Shown here one piece after another: positions 1-9,000 of a DNA stretch of 56,554 nucleotides. The DNA comes from Thermodesulfobacteriota bacterium (GTDB lineage: Bacteria; Desulfobacterota; BSN033; UBA1163): NCBI GenBank assembly GCA_026415035.1, contig JAOAHX010000021.1, positions 1 through 56,554 of the forward strand, read 5' to 3'. Position 1 is the stretch's first letter. Every line of letters starts with the position of its first letter. Both the position numbers and the translations under genes were made by a program. The notes under the pieces are model-generated. The model saw nothing but the letters and a program-made list of their open reading frames with translations. It was not told where the DNA came from and did no database searches.

Positions 1-2
1 GC

Positions 3-140
3 AGCTGGACTGCGGCTGCCACTCGTTTTACGATGACGGTAAGGGGAAATATTTACACATTTACGTTGACCCCGACCCCACAGCCCCCATTGACCATCGG
101 GAGTATCACCGCAGGGACCGGAACCTTTAGCACTTGGTAA
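3..140 (+). CDS. C-terminal fragment of a secreted or pilin-like protein (partial, 5' end outside window)
   Basis: An open frame of 45 codons runs in from the left edge and stops at TAA 138-140. Its product is rich in Thr, Ser and Gly with alternating beta-strand-like stretches, as in C-terminal domains of type IV pilins or other exported proteins, and the neighbouring cluster encodes a pilus. A second frame (from base 2, stop TAG 128-130) is also open, so the frame choice is not secure. The next gene starts 18 bases downstream in the same frame. Function is inferred from composition and context only. Confidence 0.35.
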   Translation, partial: SWTAAATRFTMTVRGNIYTFTLTPTPQPPLTIGSITAGTGTFSTW

Positions 141-158
141 CGCCATAAGGACTGGGGT

Positions 159-2612
159 TTGGTAAATCGGTCCTCGTTTTTTAAAGGTAGAATCGACCCA
201 ACTGATTTCGTGGCTGGTCTGCTCCTTTTGGCCACGGCGATTCTTTTTTTTTGTGATCTGCTGGTTGAGAGATCCCTCCTCACGGAAAGGGATCTGGCTG
301 CCTATTTTATTCCTCCCAGGTTTTTCTGGGTGGAAAGTCTGAAACGATTCGATTTCCCTCTCTGGAATCCTCATCAATTTACCGGCCACCCTTTCCTGGC
401 CAATCCCCAACACGGCTTGTTATATCCCCTGAATATCCTCCTTTTGATCCTCCCTTTCGACATAGGCTTCAACACCGTCATCGTCCTTCATTTCTTTTTA
501 GCCGGGTGGTTCACCTACTTCCTCATGAAGGAATGGGGGGGGAGTTTCACCGCCTCTCTGATATCAGGGTTCACGTTCATGCTCGGGGGCTATCTCCTCT
601 CTGTCCATAGCCTTCTCAATATTCTTCTTTCCGTGACCTGGACGCCTTTGATCCTCCTTTTCTTTAGAAGAACGATGAGGAGTTTCGGGTTCAAGAACGT
701 CCTCTTCACCGCCGCCCTCATGACCGTTTCCTTTCTGGGCGGAGGCCTGGAGGTGGTGTACGGGAATTTTTTCGTTCTCTTCCTGGTGATGATCCTGCTT
801 CCTCCGGTTTCTTCCCATCCCTTTGGAAAAAAGGGGAAAGCCCTTTTTTCCCTTTATCTCCATCGCCTCAAATTTTTTTCGGCCCTGACCTTGGCCTTCC
901 TCTTCTTTTCCGCGATTCAGCTCATTCCTTTTCTGGAGCTCTGGATGCACTCCATCAGGGGGCAGGGGATCACCTATCAAGAGGCGACAATCTGGAGTTT
1001 TGCACCGAAGGACATCCTTCTCTTCTTCCTGCCCGACGCCTATGGTTATTTCCTGGACATGCAGAAGTACTGGTCGGTCCAATGCTGGCTCAAGACGATG
1101 TATACCGGAGGGCTCCCTTTTATCCTGACCGGTCTCTTCTTTGTTTTCGGCTCTCAACGCAAGCTCTTCCTTGCCCTGATGATCTTCTCCCTTTTTCTGG
1201 CCCTCGGCCAATTCAATCCCCTATACCCTTGGGTCTATGGATACCTTCCGTTCTTCAACGGGATCCGTTATCCAGTAAAGTTCCTTTACATCTTTATCCT
1301 TTGTCTTTCCCTCACGACAGGTCTGGGTTTCGATAGGATCCGGCAGTTCTCCCCAGTGGGGGGCCATCCGGTGCTGAAACATCTTCTGATCGCCTTCTCT
1401 CTTGTTTCCGGTCTGGGACTTCTGGGCCTTGTGGTGGGTCACGAGGAGGTCGAGGCTTTTCTCAGGGCCAAAGGGGTGGACCTTCCTGAGTTCAATCATC
1501 TTTCCATCAATCTTCACCATGCCAAGCGATTCCTCTTCTACCTGACCCTTTTCTTCCTCCTGCTGAGGGTGGGTTACGAAACGGGTTGGAAAGGGTGGGT
1601 CCAAGGGCTGCTCCTCCTGTTTCTGGTCGGCGACCTCTTCGGGAACATGGGCTTTTATGGGAAGGAGAAGACGTCGGACTATTTCAAAACAACGAAGGTC
1701 ACCGAAATCATCGCCTCGGATTCTCCCTCCTTAAGGGTCTTCTCCACGGCCAAGACCACCCAGATGGAGACGCCCGTGCTCTTCGTCAGCGAGACTCCCT
1801 TCGATGTTATTAAGGAGACGAACCTTCCTTCGTTCAGTCTCCTTTATCGGTTTCACGATATCTGGGGTACCGATGTCATTCGATTGAAAAGGAACGACGA
1901 TCTCTACAGAGCGTTCATTGGGCTTCCTTCCATCTCGGCCAGCAACCTGCCGCTCCTTTATGGGATCCGATATATCGTCTCGGTGACTTTTATTGAGGAT
2001 CCCGATTATGAACTTGTCTATGCGAGGCTCGAAGGTCTGGAGGGGAGGCGGGAAGACCTCCTGAAACAAAATACCATCAAGCTTTACCGCTACAAGCCCC
2101 CGGTCCAGAGGGCCTGGTTCGTCAAGGAGTTCGAGGTGATGGACCCCCAAGGTCTTCTGGCGACCTTGTTGACAAAAGAATTTTCTCCCCTCCGAAAGGT
2201 TCTGCTCGAAGACCCTCTCCTTTGGGAGAAGGTTCCGCCTGGCCCCGGGGCAGGGGGAGGGAAGGTCGAGATCCTCCAAGAGACCAATAACCGGCTGTCC
2301 CTGAGGGCTGAGACGAAAGAAGAGGTTTTTTTGGTTTTAAGTGACACCTATTTTCCGGGTTGGAAGGTCTATGTAAATGGACGAGAGGAAAGGATCCTTC
2401 GGGCTAACTACCACTTTCGAGCGGTTCCTCTCACCAAAGGGACCCACCGAATCGATTTTCTATACGATCCCCTCAGCTTCAAGCTGGGCATCACCCTCAC
2501 TTTCTTGGGAATCATGGGGGCTTTAAACCTGGCCTTTTATTTCAAGCAGAGAAGATGTCCTCAGGAAGGGGGAGGAAGGGATGAAACTCTCGATCATCAT
2601 CCCGGTATATAA
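159..2612 (+). CDS. YfhO-family multi-pass membrane protein
   Basis: An 817-residue inner-membrane protein with about a dozen hydrophobic segments between residues 18 and 500, an extracytoplasmic region of roughly 270 residues, and a final transmembrane helix near 785-805. The N-terminal part (an early acidic-aromatic loop, then a PLWNPHQFTGHPF-type motif) and the C-terminal beta domain (FPGWKVYVNG, then HRIDFLYDP) are hallmarks of the YfhO family, which has a GT-C-like fold and is linked to glycosylation of cell-envelope polymers. The start is TTG at 159 with AAGG at 147-150; no ATG lies between it and the upstream in-frame stop at 138. It overlaps the next glycosyltransferase gene by 32 bases, so the two are probably translated together. 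A joint role in transferring lipid-linked sugar, perhaps to pilin or surface glycan, is inference. Confidence 0.8.
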   Translation: MVNRSSFFKGRIDPTDFVAGLLLLATAILFFCDLLVERSLLTERDLAAYFIPPRFFWVESLKRFDFPLWNPHQFTGHPFLANPQHGLLYPLNILLLILPFDIGFNTVIVLHFFLAGWFTYFLMKEWGGSFTASLISGFTFMLGGYLLSVHSLLNILLSVTWTPLILLFFRRTMRSFGFKNVLFTAALMTVSFLGGGLEVVYGNFFVLFLVMILLPPVSSHPFGKKGKALFSLYLHRLKFFSALTLAFLFFSAIQLIPFLELWMHSIRGQGITYQEATIWSFAPKDILLFFLPDAYGYFLDMQKYWSVQCWLKTMYTGGLPFILTGLFFVFGSQRKLFLALMIFSLFLALGQFNPLYPWVYGYLPFFNGIRYPVKFLYIFILCLSLTTGLGFDRIRQFSPVGGHPVLKHLLIAFSLVSGLGLLGLVVGHEEVEAFLRAKGVDLPEFNHLSINLHHAKRFLFYLTLFFLLLRVGYETGWKGWVQGLLLLFLVGDLFGNMGFYGKEKTSDYFKTTKVTEIIASDSPSLRVFSTAKTTQMETPVLFVSETPFDVIKETNLPSFSLLYRFHDIWGTDVIRLKRNDDLYRAFIGLPSISASNLPLLYGIRYIVSVTFIEDPDYELVYARLEGLEGRREDLLKQNTIKLYRYKPPVQRAWFVKEFEVMDPQGLLATLLTKEFSPLRKVLLEDPLLWEKVPPGPGAGGGKVEILQETNNRLSLRAETKEEVFLVLSDTYFPGWKVYVNGREERILRANYHFRAVPLTKGTHRIDFLYDPLSFKLGITLTFLGIMGALNLAFYFKQRRCPQEGGGRDETLDHHPGI

Positions 2613-3258
2613 CGAGGCGAGGACCATCCTCGAAGTCCTACGAAGGGTGAGGGAATCTCCTCTCGAAAAAGAGATCATCGTCGTTGACGACGGTTCTACG
2701 GACGGGACAGCCACGCTCCTCTTGGAACAGGGCAGGGGGCTCAAGGTCCTTCACCACGAAAAGAACCGCGGGAAAGGGGCGGCCATCCGCACAGCACTGC
2801 CTCACGTCACCGGAGACATCGTGATCATCCAGGATGCGGACCTGGAATATCATCCCTCCGAATACCCAAAGCTCATCGGGCCGATTTTAGAGGGGATGGC
2901 CGATGTGGTCTATGGCTCCCGTTTTCTGGGAGGACCCCACCGGGTTCTCTATTTTTGGCATTACGTAGGGAATAAGGTGGTCACCACCTTCTCCAACATG
3001 CTTACCGATCTCAATCTCTCGGATATGGAAACAGGTTATAAAGTCTTTCGTTCCGAAGTGTTAAAGAAGATCAAGATTGAAAGTAATCGGTTCGGGTTTG
3101 AACCTGAAATCACAGCCAAGATCGCGAAGATGGGATGTCGGGTTTACGAGGTCCCCATCTCCTACTGGGGAAGGGACTATTCCGAGGGAAAGAAGATCAA
3201 CTGGAAGGACGGGCTCGCCGCCCTTTACTGGATCGTCAAGTTTAATCTTTTCCGCTAA
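2581..3258 (+). CDS. Family 2 glycosyltransferase, polyprenyl-phosphate sugar synthase type (DPM1-like)
   Basis: This 225-residue GT-A enzyme lacks C-terminal membrane helices, like the soluble dolichol-phosphate-mannose synthase class. It shows the nucleotide-binding N-terminus (LSIIIPVYNEARTI), the VVDDGSTDGT motif near residue 36, a QDADLEYHP metal-binding motif near 80, and the GYKVFR and ESNRFGFEPEITAKIAK acceptor-side motifs. Members move a sugar from a nucleotide donor to polyprenyl phosphate on the cytoplasmic face of the membrane. A strong purine-rich ribosome-binding site (GGGGGAGGAAGGG) precedes ATG 2581. It overlaps the YfhO-type gene, which could be the flippase/GT-C partner using the lipid-linked sugar. 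It ends tail-to-tail with the pilus motor gene with a 4-base overlap and no room for a terminator. Confidence 0.88.
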   Translation: MKLSIIIPVYNEARTILEVLRRVRESPLEKEIIVVDDGSTDGTATLLLEQGRGLKVLHHEKNRGKGAAIRTALPHVTGDIVIIQDADLEYHPSEYPKLIGPILEGMADVVYGSRFLGGPHRVLYFWHYVGNKVVTTFSNMLTDLNLSDMETGYKVFRSEVLKKIKIESNRFGFEPEITAKIAKMGCRVYEVPISYWGRDYSEGKKINWKDGLAALYWIVKFNLFR

Positions 3259-4979
3259 TACGCCACTCGATCCACTTCCTCCCGAGTGGTGATTCCCTTG
3301 ACCACTTTTAACAATCCGTCCTCTCGAAGCGATTTCAACCCGGCCGTCTCACGGGCCTTTAAGCGAATGAGCTCGGCGGAGGCCCTTTCCGAGATGAGGC
3401 GCTTAATCCTTTCGTCCACCGAAAGAAGTTCATAGATTCCTGTCCGGCCTAAGTAACCGGACTGCTTGCACTGCTTGCACCCTTTGCCCCGGTACAAAGA
3501 AAGGGAGCCCTCTGGTTTGGGGATGACCCCTCTTAGTTCCTTAAGGGTCGCCTCGTCGGGAGGATAGGAGGTTTTACACTGGGAGCAGATGGTCCGGACC
3601 AGCCGCTGGGCCAGGACCCCGATCACCGAGGAGGAGATGAGGTAAGGCTCGACGCCGATATCGAGAAGGCGGGTGATGGCCTCCGGGGCATCGTTGGTAT
3701 GGAGGGTGCTGAGGACCAGATGCCCGGTGAGAGCGGCCTGAATGGCAATCTGAGCGGTTTCGAGATCTCGGATCTCTCCCACCATGATCACATCCGGATC
3801 CTGCCGGAGGATGGAACGGAGGCCGGTGGCAAAGGTGATCCCGGCCTTCGGGTTGATCTGGGTCTGACGAATTAAAGGAAGGCGATATTCGACCGGATCT
3901 TCGACGGTGATGATGTTTTTGTCCACGGAGTTGATCAGGTTGAGGGAGGCGTAAAGGGTGGTCGTCTTCCCGCTTCCCGTAGGCCCTGTCACCAGAATCA
4001 TGCCCGCCGTCCTTCTGAGGAGCCGTTTAAATTGACCCAACATCTCTTCCGAGAACCCCAGCTCCTCGAGGGTGAGAAGGGGGCTGGTTTGGTCGAGGAG
4101 ACGGAGGACCACATTCTCTCCATAAATGGTGGGAAAGGTGGAGACCCTGATTTCGAACCCCCTCTGGTCCATTCGGACGTTGAAGTTCCCATCTTGGGGA
4201 AGCCGGGTCTCCGCGATGTCCATCTCGGCCAGGATTTTGATGCGTGCCGTGATCGAAGGATGGACCGCTTTGGGCAGGGTCATGGTTTCATAGAGGAGGC
4301 CATCGATCCGGAAACGAATCCGCAAGGACTTCTCGTCCGGCTCGATGTGGATGTCGCTGGCCCGGTCTGAAATGGCCTGCATCATCACGAGATCTAAAAT
4401 CCTGGCTGCGGGCGCACCCTCCACCGGCCCCGCGATCGGTTCCTTTCCTTGGAGGTCGTAGGTTTTCCGATATTCCGCAGGCTCCCTTACGGGCTCGGTG
4501 AGGGGTTGCGAAAGACTTTGCCGGACGGTGCTATCCAACGAGGTTCCCCTCATTCCATAATATTGTTCAATCGCTTTCTTGATCTTTTTCTCCGTGCTGA
4601 TCGCGATTTCGACGTCGGTCTTGATCCGATTTCGCAGCTCGTCCAGGGCGGCGATGTTGAGAGGATTGTCGATGGCCACCGTGAGGGTCGTCCCTATTTT
4701 AAAAAGGGGGATGAGGGTGTGTCGCCTGGCCAGCTCCTCCGGTATGCTCTGCACGATTCCCTCGTCAATTAAATAGGTGTCGAGGTCCACGTAGGGGAGA
4801 TCGAAATAGTCCGCAAGGCATTGGTAGAGAGGTTCCTCCTTCACATAGCCTTTTCGGATGAGGGTCTGTTCGAGTCTTTCGCCTCCCTGTCTCTGTTCCT
4901 GGATCGCTTTTTTTAACTGGTCTGCCGTGATTACCCCACAATCCACCAGAAATTCCCCAAAACTCTTCTTCTGAGCCAT
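3255..4979 (-). CDS. mshE: Type IV pilus / type II secretion assembly ATPase (GspE/PilB/MshE)
   Basis: A 574-residue cytoplasmic hexameric motor that powers pilin polymerisation. Residues 5-140 form an MshEN domain; residues 190-570 form the GspE core with Walker A GPTGSGKTTT (332-341), Asp box ITVEDPVEY (about 357), Walker B DPDVIMVGEIRD (394-405), His box STLHTND (424-430) and a zinc tetracysteine C465, C468, C501, C504. MshEN domains of related motors bind c-di-GMP through repeated RLG-type motifs; here these read SFG and RLE, so binding is uncertain. ATG 4979 follows GGAGGAGTT. It is the last gene of the pilus operon, after the TPR gene, matching the MshM-MshN-MshE order. Confidence 0.95.
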   Translation of the reverse strand: MAQKKSFGEFLVDCGVITADQLKKAIQEQRQGGERLEQTLIRKGYVKEEPLYQCLADYFDLPYVDLDTYLIDEGIVQSIPEELARRHTLIPLFKIGTTLTVAIDNPLNIAALDELRNRIKTDVEIAISTEKKIKKAIEQYYGMRGTSLDSTVRQSLSQPLTEPVREPAEYRKTYDLQGKEPIAGPVEGAPAARILDLVMMQAISDRASDIHIEPDEKSLRIRFRIDGLLYETMTLPKAVHPSITARIKILAEMDIAETRLPQDGNFNVRMDQRGFEIRVSTFPTIYGENVVLRLLDQTSPLLTLEELGFSEEMLGQFKRLLRRTAGMILVTGPTGSGKTTTLYASLNLINSVDKNIITVEDPVEYRLPLIRQTQINPKAGITFATGLRSILRQDPDVIMVGEIRDLETAQIAIQAALTGHLVLSTLHTNDAPEAITRLLDIGVEPYLISSSVIGVLAQRLVRTICSQCKTSYPPDEATLKELRGVIPKPEGSLSLYRGKGCKQCKQSGYLGRTGIYELLSVDERIKRLISERASAELIRLKARETAGLKSLREDGLLKVVKGITTREEVDRVAY

Positions 4980-5034
4980 AACTCCTCCGGATCCTCACCC
5001 CAAAACAACCTCAGCCCATCTCCGAGCCTCTCCC

Positions 5035-6189
5035 TCATCTTTTTGGTTTGATCTGTTGAAGATGTCCTCTCACCCTCGAGGCCAGTTCGGGATAGGTGCC
5101 CGAGGCAAGGAGAATAAATTGTTCATAGTGATGGGCGGCTTGATCCCGGTTTCCCATCTGTTCGTAAAGGAGCGCCAAATTGTAATGGGTTTCCCCATGG
5201 CGGGGATTGAGGGAGAGGGCTTTCTGATAAGATTCGAGGGCTTTCTCCAAGAACCCTTTCTTTTTATAGAGGGTTCCGAGATTGATCAGGCTTTCGATGT
5301 GCTTTGGATTGAGGGCAAGGACCTTTTGGAAGGCCTCGATCGCCTGATCCGTTTCACCCCGAAGATGGAGAAGGATTCCGACGTTGTTGAAGGCTTTATC
5401 GTATTTTGGATTGATTTCGATCGCTTTCTGGTAATTCTGAAGGGCCTTTTCAAAATCCCCGATTTCCTGGTAGAGGATCCCAAGATTATTATAGGCCTCC
5501 ACGAAGGAGGGATCGAGTTCAAGGGCCCTCTGGTAGGCCAGGATGGCCTCGGTCATCTCCCTCTGTTTATGAGAGGTGACCCCCATATTGAATAATCGGA
5601 TCACCTCGAGGGAGAGAGGGTTCTCCTTGCCCGAGATTTCCACAACCGACAGGGGTTTGGAAGGGGGTTCGGGTTTGGGAATAGGGGGAGGGGGAGGAAT
5701 CATATCCCAACCTTCTTTTAACCCCATACCCGCCTCTTCTCCCTTTTTAGCCAGTTGAGTTTTTTCTTTCACCGGAAGGGAGGTTACCGAAACGCCCTCC
5801 CTCCCCCCCTGATTCTGAATTGCCATCATTTCGTATAGAGAGAGCCTGAAAGAGGGTGGGACCTCAGAGGGAAGGGATTTCGGTTCCTCTATGGCCGTGG
5901 GTTTCTCGGCATCTCGGTGACTCTCTGGAGTCATCGGAAAAGATCGGACCAGAACGGATTCTTTCCCTTCAGACCCTCCGGTTTGAGAAGGAGGGGATGG
6001 GGAAGAGGGAAAGAAAAGCCACCCGAGGGCCAGTAAAAGGATCCCGAGACTTACGCCTGCCCCCGCCATGAGGAACCCTCGCCTTTTTTTTTCCTTCCGC
6101 TTCGACCCCTTTTTAAAGAAAGGCCCTCCTGCGACCTCCTGGCTTCGTTGTTGCTGGACCTTCTTGAGGGCCTCCATGATCAAGCTCAT
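5035..6189 (-). CDS. TPR-repeat pilus biogenesis protein at the MshN position, one membrane anchor
   Basis: A 384-residue protein beginning MSLIMEALKK, the short N-terminal signature seen in GspB/MshN-type proteins. A basic stretch and one transmembrane helix follow at about 33-58, then a proline-rich linker with a PPPPPIPKPEP run, then about five tetratricopeptide repeats from residue 200 to 375 (recurring AYNNLG, AFNNVG, SLINLG and HYNLA motifs). The predicted topology is cytoplasmic N-terminus and periplasmic TPR domain. The start at 6189 was preferred to an upstream in-frame start at 6213 because GGAGG lies 7 bases before it and its ATG overlaps the stop of the upstream ATPase gene (ATGA). 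It probably scaffolds secretin or platform assembly. Confidence 0.85.
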   Translation of the reverse strand: MSLIMEALKKVQQQRSQEVAGGPFFKKGSKRKEKKRRGFLMAGAGVSLGILLLALGWLFFPSSPSPPSQTGGSEGKESVLVRSFPMTPESHRDAEKPTAIEEPKSLPSEVPPSFRLSLYEMMAIQNQGGREGVSVTSLPVKEKTQLAKKGEEAGMGLKEGWDMIPPPPPIPKPEPPSKPLSVVEISGKENPLSLEVIRLFNMGVTSHKQREMTEAILAYQRALELDPSFVEAYNNLGILYQEIGDFEKALQNYQKAIEINPKYDKAFNNVGILLHLRGETDQAIEAFQKVLALNPKHIESLINLGTLYKKKGFLEKALESYQKALSLNPRHGETHYNLALLYEQMGNRDQAAHHYEQFILLASGTYPELASRVRGHLQQIKPKR

Positions 6190-7271
6190 CTTAATTCCTC
6201 CGAGAAAGCCCAAATCGTTTCCCTTTGGGCGTCCCCATGAGGGGTCGAAGGATTGAAGAGGGAGGGTTTTTCTTCTGCCCCTTTCCTGTAGAGTTTTCCG
6301 AACCGATCATGGATGAACTCTTGGGCCTCCCGAAGAGAGGAAGGCGGTCCAAAGTTCAGAATCAACATCCCTGTCAGGAGGAGACAGAGGATCGTGAGGA
6401 GAACGATGCGGAGGGGCGGGAAAAACCTTTTCCAGGTCGAAGGGGAGGAGAATCGGGAGTCTTTGCCATTGCCCCCGAGATCTTCGATCGCCCTCTTCAC
6501 CAGGCGGCGATCGAAATGGAAGACCTCCTCCACGAACCCTCCGAGGAGGATGCGATCGCAGAGAAGATTGATCAACCTCGGGATCCCCTTCGAATAACGG
6601 TAGATCTGGTCCAGAGCAGCCTTGGAGAAGGTGATCCCTCCATGCGAGCCGGCGACCGCAAGGCGTTGATAGATATAGGCCTCGGTCTCCTTCCGGTCGA
6701 GGGGGAGGAGGTGTTGCCGGAGGGCGATCCTCTGGTTCAGTTGTTTCAATTTGGGAGACCGGAGTTTCTGGTCGAGTTCGAGCTGCCCGAACAGGATGAC
6801 CTGGAGCAATTTCTCCTTGGTCGTTTCAAGATTGGAAAGCATCCGGATCTGTTCCAGAACCGGGACGGAGAGATTCTGGGCTTCGTCGATGATGAGAAGG
6901 ACCTGGTGGCCTTGGGAGAGCTGATCGAGGAGATAGCGGTTAAGGGCATCGATCCTTTCGGCCTTCGTCCTCCCGATGGCCTTGAATCCAAGGTCCTGGA
7001 GGATCGCCCGTAACAACTCTCCCTCCGTGAGAAAGGAGTTGAAGATCACGGCCGTTTTGACCCTGCCATCCAGTTTTTCGATGAGGGCCCGACAGAGGGT
7101 CGTTTTTCCCGTCCCGACATCGCCGGTCACGACCATAAAGCCTTCCCTCTGCCGGATGCCGTAAAGCAGGGATTCGATGGCCGTCCGGTGGTTTTCGCTC
7201 AAATAGAGAAACTGGGGGTCGGGCGTAAGGGAGAAGGGCTTCTCTTTCAAACCATAAAAGTCAAGGTACAT
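6186..7271 (-). CDS. ExeA/GspA/MshM-type AAA ATPase with membrane anchor
   Basis: A 361-residue AAA ATPase. The N-terminal MYLDFYGLKEKPFSLTPDP motif is typical of the ExeA/MshM family, followed by Walker A GDVGTGKTT (50-58), Walker B LLIIDEAQNL (about 128-137), and one transmembrane helix around residues 273-293 near the C-terminus. Relatives energise secretin multimerisation or its passage through peptidoglycan. The C-terminal tail lacks an obvious full peptidoglycan-binding domain. ATG 7271 has GGGGAA just upstream. It shares an ATGA overlap with the following TPR gene, so translational coupling is likely, and it lies just after the secretin gene, as mshM follows mshL. Confidence 0.9.
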   Translation of the reverse strand: MYLDFYGLKEKPFSLTPDPQFLYLSENHRTAIESLLYGIRQREGFMVVTGDVGTGKTTLCRALIEKLDGRVKTAVIFNSFLTEGELLRAILQDLGFKAIGRTKAERIDALNRYLLDQLSQGHQVLLIIDEAQNLSVPVLEQIRMLSNLETTKEKLLQVILFGQLELDQKLRSPKLKQLNQRIALRQHLLPLDRKETEAYIYQRLAVAGSHGGITFSKAALDQIYRYSKGIPRLINLLCDRILLGGFVEEVFHFDRRLVKRAIEDLGGNGKDSRFSSPSTWKRFFPPLRIVLLTILCLLLTGMLILNFGPPSSLREAQEFIHDRFGKLYRKGAEEKPSLFNPSTPHGDAQRETIWAFSEELR

Positions 7272-7283
7272 CGCTTCCCCATC

Positions 7284-7320
7284 CGATTCGAAAGTCCGAA
7301 TGCGAAATCCGTGACGAATT
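7284..7320. repeat. Degenerate heptad-like (AATCCGA-type) repeat between secretin and ATPase genes
   Basis: The spacer between the secretin stop and the ATPase start contains several A/T-TTCGAA and TCCGAA-type words spaced about seven bases apart. They resemble the cleaner AATCCGA tandem at 13551-13581 and the heptads at 44170-44204. The copy is degenerate and is called only because similar words recur at other gene junctions in the window. Confidence 0.4.
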
Positions 7321-7327
7321 CAACCTC

Positions 7328-8980
7328 TCATCTTTTTGGAATCTCTTCGATCTTCTTACCTACCTGAAGGGTAGGGGTGATCATGATGACCAGCTCGGCC
7401 GTTTTCTTTTTCTCCGTTTTGTGGCGGAACAACCCGCCTAGGATCGGAATCGATTGCAGGACGGGAACGCCCACATAGGCCTCCTCCTTCTTCTCCTGCA
7501 TCAGGCCGGCGATGATGATGGTCTGTCCATCCTTGACCCTTACCGTGGTATCGGTCTCCCTGATGCTCAAGAGGGGAAAGGTAGTTTTCCCGTCCGGCGT
7601 CACCTTCTCCCCGGTCTTTTCGGTGATGCTGGGATGGATGTTCATGATGATCGTCCCATCCTCGGCGATCTGGGGGGTGACATCCAGAATGATGCCCACA
7701 TCGATCGTCACGGGATGATAGGTCTGGATCACCGTATCCCCACCTGCCGCCACCACTCCGGAGATGAAGAAGACGTCCTGGTTTCCCACCCGGATGATGG
7801 CCTTCTGGTTGTTCAGGGTGGAGATGGTGGGGCTGGAGAGGACTTTGACATCTCCTTGCTCGGCGATGGCCGACATGATATCGGAGAGGGCTACGTCCGT
7901 TCCGATGGCAAGGGTCCCACCAAAAGGTCTGATCTTGAAAGTTCCTGGGGTATCGATGGTGGTGCCGCTGGTGGTATCGCCGAGGGTAAATCCCCCTACG
8001 ATCCCTGGAAATCCAGTGGTCCCCGCCTTGTTGACCAACCCCCAGGAGAGGTTCGAGATCCGCGGAAGCCCCTCGATCACCTTCCAGTTGATGCCTTCTT
8101 TGTTTTCATCCGAAAGGATGACTTCGAAAATCTTGGCCTGAATGGTGACCTGCCTCTGAGAACTTCCTTCGACCGTTTCGAGATAGGAGGCGATCTTATT
8201 GAGGTTGATCGGATAATCCGTCACTAGGATGAGGCCGGTCGATTTATTGATGATCAGTTTTTTGCCCGTCTTGTCGGCCCGCGTCCAAGAGGTTTTTTCG
8301 GGTTCCGAAGGGGATCGCTCTTCCGCCGAGCCGAAGACGATTGTCTCCAGCCCCCTCTGGATCTCTTTCCAGAGGTCCATCTCATCCACGCTCACGAGAT
8401 CGCTGAAACCCGTCCTCCCCCCCGGTGAAAGGGGCATGATTCCGGCCCCTGGTTGCGATCCGGGGAGAACGATGTTTTGCTGTCCTCCACCCGTGCTGGC
8501 ATAGATCTCCCTTTTCCCGCTCCGTCGGGTAGCGAGGTAGTTGAGCGTAAAGAGGCGGGTTTCCATCTGGGGCCTCAGGATCCGGATAAATTTGTCTTCT
8601 ATTCGATAGGTCCAACCTAAGGGGGTGAGGAGGGCATCCAGAGCCTCTGTCAAGGTGACCCGTTTAAGATCGATGGTGATCTTGCCCGTCAATTCCGGAT
8701 CGATGACAATATTGAAGTCGCTTTCTTTGGAGAAGGCCAAGAGGATCTCCTGAATATTGGCATCCCGGGCGAAGAAAGAATAGAGCTTTTCTGGAGCCTT
8801 CCGGGCCTCTTCTTTTTGGGGAATCATCAATTCCTTCAATTTCGTCTCAGAGGGAGGCTGGGGTTTGGCGAGTTCCAACTTTTGAGAGGGCAGGGGGGTC
8901 CGCTCCTTTTTGGGAGGGGAAGCGCAACTTGCCATTCCTATCTGAATTATCAGGCAGATTAAAAAAATCTTCGTTCTCAT
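7328..8980 (-). CDS. mshL: Outer-membrane secretin lipoprotein (MshL/PilQ/GspD family)
   Basis: A 550-residue secretin, the multimeric outer-membrane channel through which the pilus exits. It has a lipoprotein signal peptide ending in a lipobox (MASC, about residues 16-19), an STN/N0 domain at about 65-135 (SFFARDANIQEILLAF onward), and a C-terminal secretin core at about 330-545, including the strands before a PILGGLFRHKTEKKKTAELVIMITP-like end (motif spread over about 510-535). There is a Gly/Gln-rich stretch near 160-190. ATG 8980 follows AAAGGAGAAAGG. It sits between the MshK/PilP-like and ExeA/MshM-like genes as in MSHA loci. Confidence 0.93.
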   Translation of the reverse strand: MRTKIFLICLIIQIGMASCASPPKKERTPLPSQKLELAKPQPPSETKLKELMIPQKEEARKAPEKLYSFFARDANIQEILLAFSKESDFNIVIDPELTGKITIDLKRVTLTEALDALLTPLGWTYRIEDKFIRILRPQMETRLFTLNYLATRRSGKREIYASTGGGQQNIVLPGSQPGAGIMPLSPGGRTGFSDLVSVDEMDLWKEIQRGLETIVFGSAEERSPSEPEKTSWTRADKTGKKLIINKSTGLILVTDYPINLNKIASYLETVEGSSQRQVTIQAKIFEVILSDENKEGINWKVIEGLPRISNLSWGLVNKAGTTGFPGIVGGFTLGDTTSGTTIDTPGTFKIRPFGGTLAIGTDVALSDIMSAIAEQGDVKVLSSPTISTLNNQKAIIRVGNQDVFFISGVVAAGGDTVIQTYHPVTIDVGIILDVTPQIAEDGTIIMNIHPSITEKTGEKVTPDGKTTFPLLSIRETDTTVRVKDGQTIIIAGLMQEKKEEAYVGVPVLQSIPILGGLFRHKTEKKKTAELVIMITPTLQVGKKIEEIPKR

Positions 8981-9000
8981 GCCTTTCTCCTTTCAGGGCG

